The notes under the pieces: generated by a model
Database searches by the model: none
Seen by the model: the letters and a program-made list of their open reading frames with translations, nothing else
Told to the model about the DNA's origin: nothing
DNA from: Paenibacillus sp. ACRRX
GTDB lineage: Bacteria > Bacillota > Bacilli > Paenibacillales > Paenibacillaceae
Length of the DNA: 64,000 bases
Assembly: GCF_022346885.1 (NCBI RefSeq)
Contig: NZ_JAKRNK010000010.1
Coordinates: forward strand, 1 to 64,000
Reading direction: 5' to 3'
In this document: positions 63,121 through 64,000 of the stretch, in pieces
How the letters are laid out: every line of letters starts with the position of its first letter
Position numbering within the stretch: the stretch's first letter is position 1
Program-made: the position numbers and the translations under genes

Positions 63121-63145
63121 AATAGACTTCCAAATCGGAAGTCTA
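63121..63145 (-). terminator. Hairpin after the right-edge gene
   Basis: 10-bp perfect stem ATAGACTTCC (63121-63130)/GGAAGTCTAT (63136-63145); TTCTCTG follows on the minus strand, a weak T-run. Confidence 0.6.
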
Positions 63146-63170
63146 TGCTCTCAGCTGCCTGGATCAGGCT

Positions 63171-64000
63171 TTATTGTTGTTTACTTGCCAAAAATGACTC
63201 TTTATCTAACGCTGCCGTGAGGCGCCAGCACTCCCGATGCGACGCAGTCTGTCCAGGCTCCAGCATGGACAAAGGGCCAAGTGTCTCCAGTTCCAGCATA
63301 TGCTCATTGGTATAACATTCGAATGAACAGCCGCCATCTGGATATTCGGCATCTGATTGATGCTCATGGCTAATCTCAAATGCAGTTCCATTATTAAGAT
63401 AAGCAGCCCATCCGGGTTCATTTCCCGTTCCCAGTTTAAATGCCCGATCCGCATCAGGGGACTGACGAATCGTAATATGATCTTCTCCCCAAACTACTCG
63501 GTCATCATTCATTCGCGAATATGGCCATAATACAACAGCCCGGTTCGGCAGCAGGCCGGTTTCTCGTTTTGTCTGCGGAATAATAGCGGTTCCACCCTGC
63601 GCCATGACATTAATCGACCAGGGCGCTACCTGTATCGGATAAGCCCCCTCATTTGTAATGCGATGGGTAAGGACAACCTGATCCTCTGTAAATACAATCT
63701 CAATCTGCTTCTTGATGAGCGACCATTGCTCAACTGGAGACGTCAGCACAACCCCCTGCCCTGTGGGGCTCCAGTCAATAGGCTGGTCGTCTGGAGAGTA
63801 CGTGCGCGGATACGCTTCAGGGCTAACCCAGAGACGGTGTCCACCTCGGAGCAGCCAACCGTCGCTGCCCATTTTACGGAACGCCTCGCCTTGCTGAGCA
63901 ACAACCCCCTCTGCATCGTGGAACAATACATTTTCGCCTCCACGCAGGCTAAAATGCATAATCCGAATACCATATTCCAACGGAATAATCATCGTGTAGC
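63171..64000 (-). CDS. DUF4380-like protein, 5' end outside window
   Basis: The frame stays open to the right edge, with the last codons before MIIPLEYGIRI reading Tyr-Thr, so the start probably lies beyond 64000 (ATG 63992 has no ribosome binding site). At least 273 residues. GGHRLWVSPEAYPRTYSPDDQPI, VVLTHRITNEGAYPIQVAPWSINVMAQGGTAI and ILPNRAVVLWPYSRMNDDR-like sequence fit the galactose-mutarotase-like fold of DUF4380. No catalytic function is known for the family. Ends just before a hairpin. Confidence 0.65.
   Translation of the reverse strand, partial: YTMIIPLEYGIRIMHFSLRGGENVLFHDAEGVVAQQGEAFRKMGSDGWLLRGGHRLWVSPEAYPRTYSPDDQPIDWSPTGQGVVLTSPVEQWSLIKKQIEIVFTEDQVVLTHRITNEGAYPIQVAPWSINVMAQGGTAIIPQTKRETGLLPNRAVVLWPYSRMNDDRVVWGEDHITIRQSPDADRAFKLGTGNEPGWAAYLNNGTAFEISHEHQSDAEYPDGGCSFECYTNEHMLELETLGPLSMLEPGQTASHRECWRLTAALDKESFLASKQQ

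Overview
The window looks like chromosomal DNA of an endospore-forming Firmicute of the Paenibacillus type. Supporting evidence is an intact sporulation sigma factor gene (sigK), a Spo0E-family phosphatase, strong AGGAGG-type ribosome binding sites, many intrinsic terminators, YD/RHS and PA14 surface proteins, a DUF1796 protein and a Bmr-like ABC pair. No rRNA or tRNA gene was seen. The genus is inferred from gene content, not from a search.

Layout. 1-6.5 kb (minus strand): a large RHS/YD-repeat surface protein that runs off the left edge, a triple-PA14 protein with nearly identical DNA repeats, and a secreted GH18 hydrolase. 6.8-9.3 kb: a HTH-TPR receptor of the RRNPPA type overlapping a 44-residue exported pro-peptide (a self-contained quorum-sensing cassette), a Spo0E-like gene, and a tiny type I-C-like CRISPR array with leader but no cas genes. 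9.4-16.4 kb: an orphan lipoamide dehydrogenase, a TetR regulator with clear operators, and a Tm-1-like/PEP-hydrolase-like metabolic pair preceded by a PEP-hydrolase-AraC fusion. 16.4-22.3 kb: an accessory island with a lone CRISPR repeat, a mini-ORF with a very strong ribosome binding site, and a three-gene helicase/ATPase/TerB cassette that matches the Shango anti-phage system.

22.4-43.8 kb is mostly housekeeping: sigK, glycolipid-binding and SUFU proteins, a methyltransferase, a lactonase, a GreA-like gene behind two coupled mini-ORFs, a KhtT N-domain remnant, a cyclic di-AMP (ydaO-type) riboswitch in front of an unknown protein, MarR/GNAT, an M1 peptidase, hemolysin III, murB, GrpB, an AI-2E family transporter, helD, pcp and DUF441. 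43.8-48.3 kb holds a promoter, a 30-codon leader ORF, a strong terminator and then two heterodimeric ABC exporters. This is the layout of ribosome-mediated attenuation known for bmrBCD. 48.4-64 kb: small hypotheticals, SDR plus a chemoreceptor with a Fur-box-like site, a siderophore ABC operon, a DJ-1/PfpI protein, an ABC_sub_bind-type uptake operon, malic enzyme, a decayed M20 peptidase, a copper-amine-oxidase-N lipoprotein and a partial DUF4380-like gene at the right edge.

The strongest leads are the receptor-peptide pair, the Shango locus with its TM2-TerB protein, the attenuated ABC exporter operon, the orphan-output c-di-AMP riboswitch, and the enzyme-like AraC regulator.
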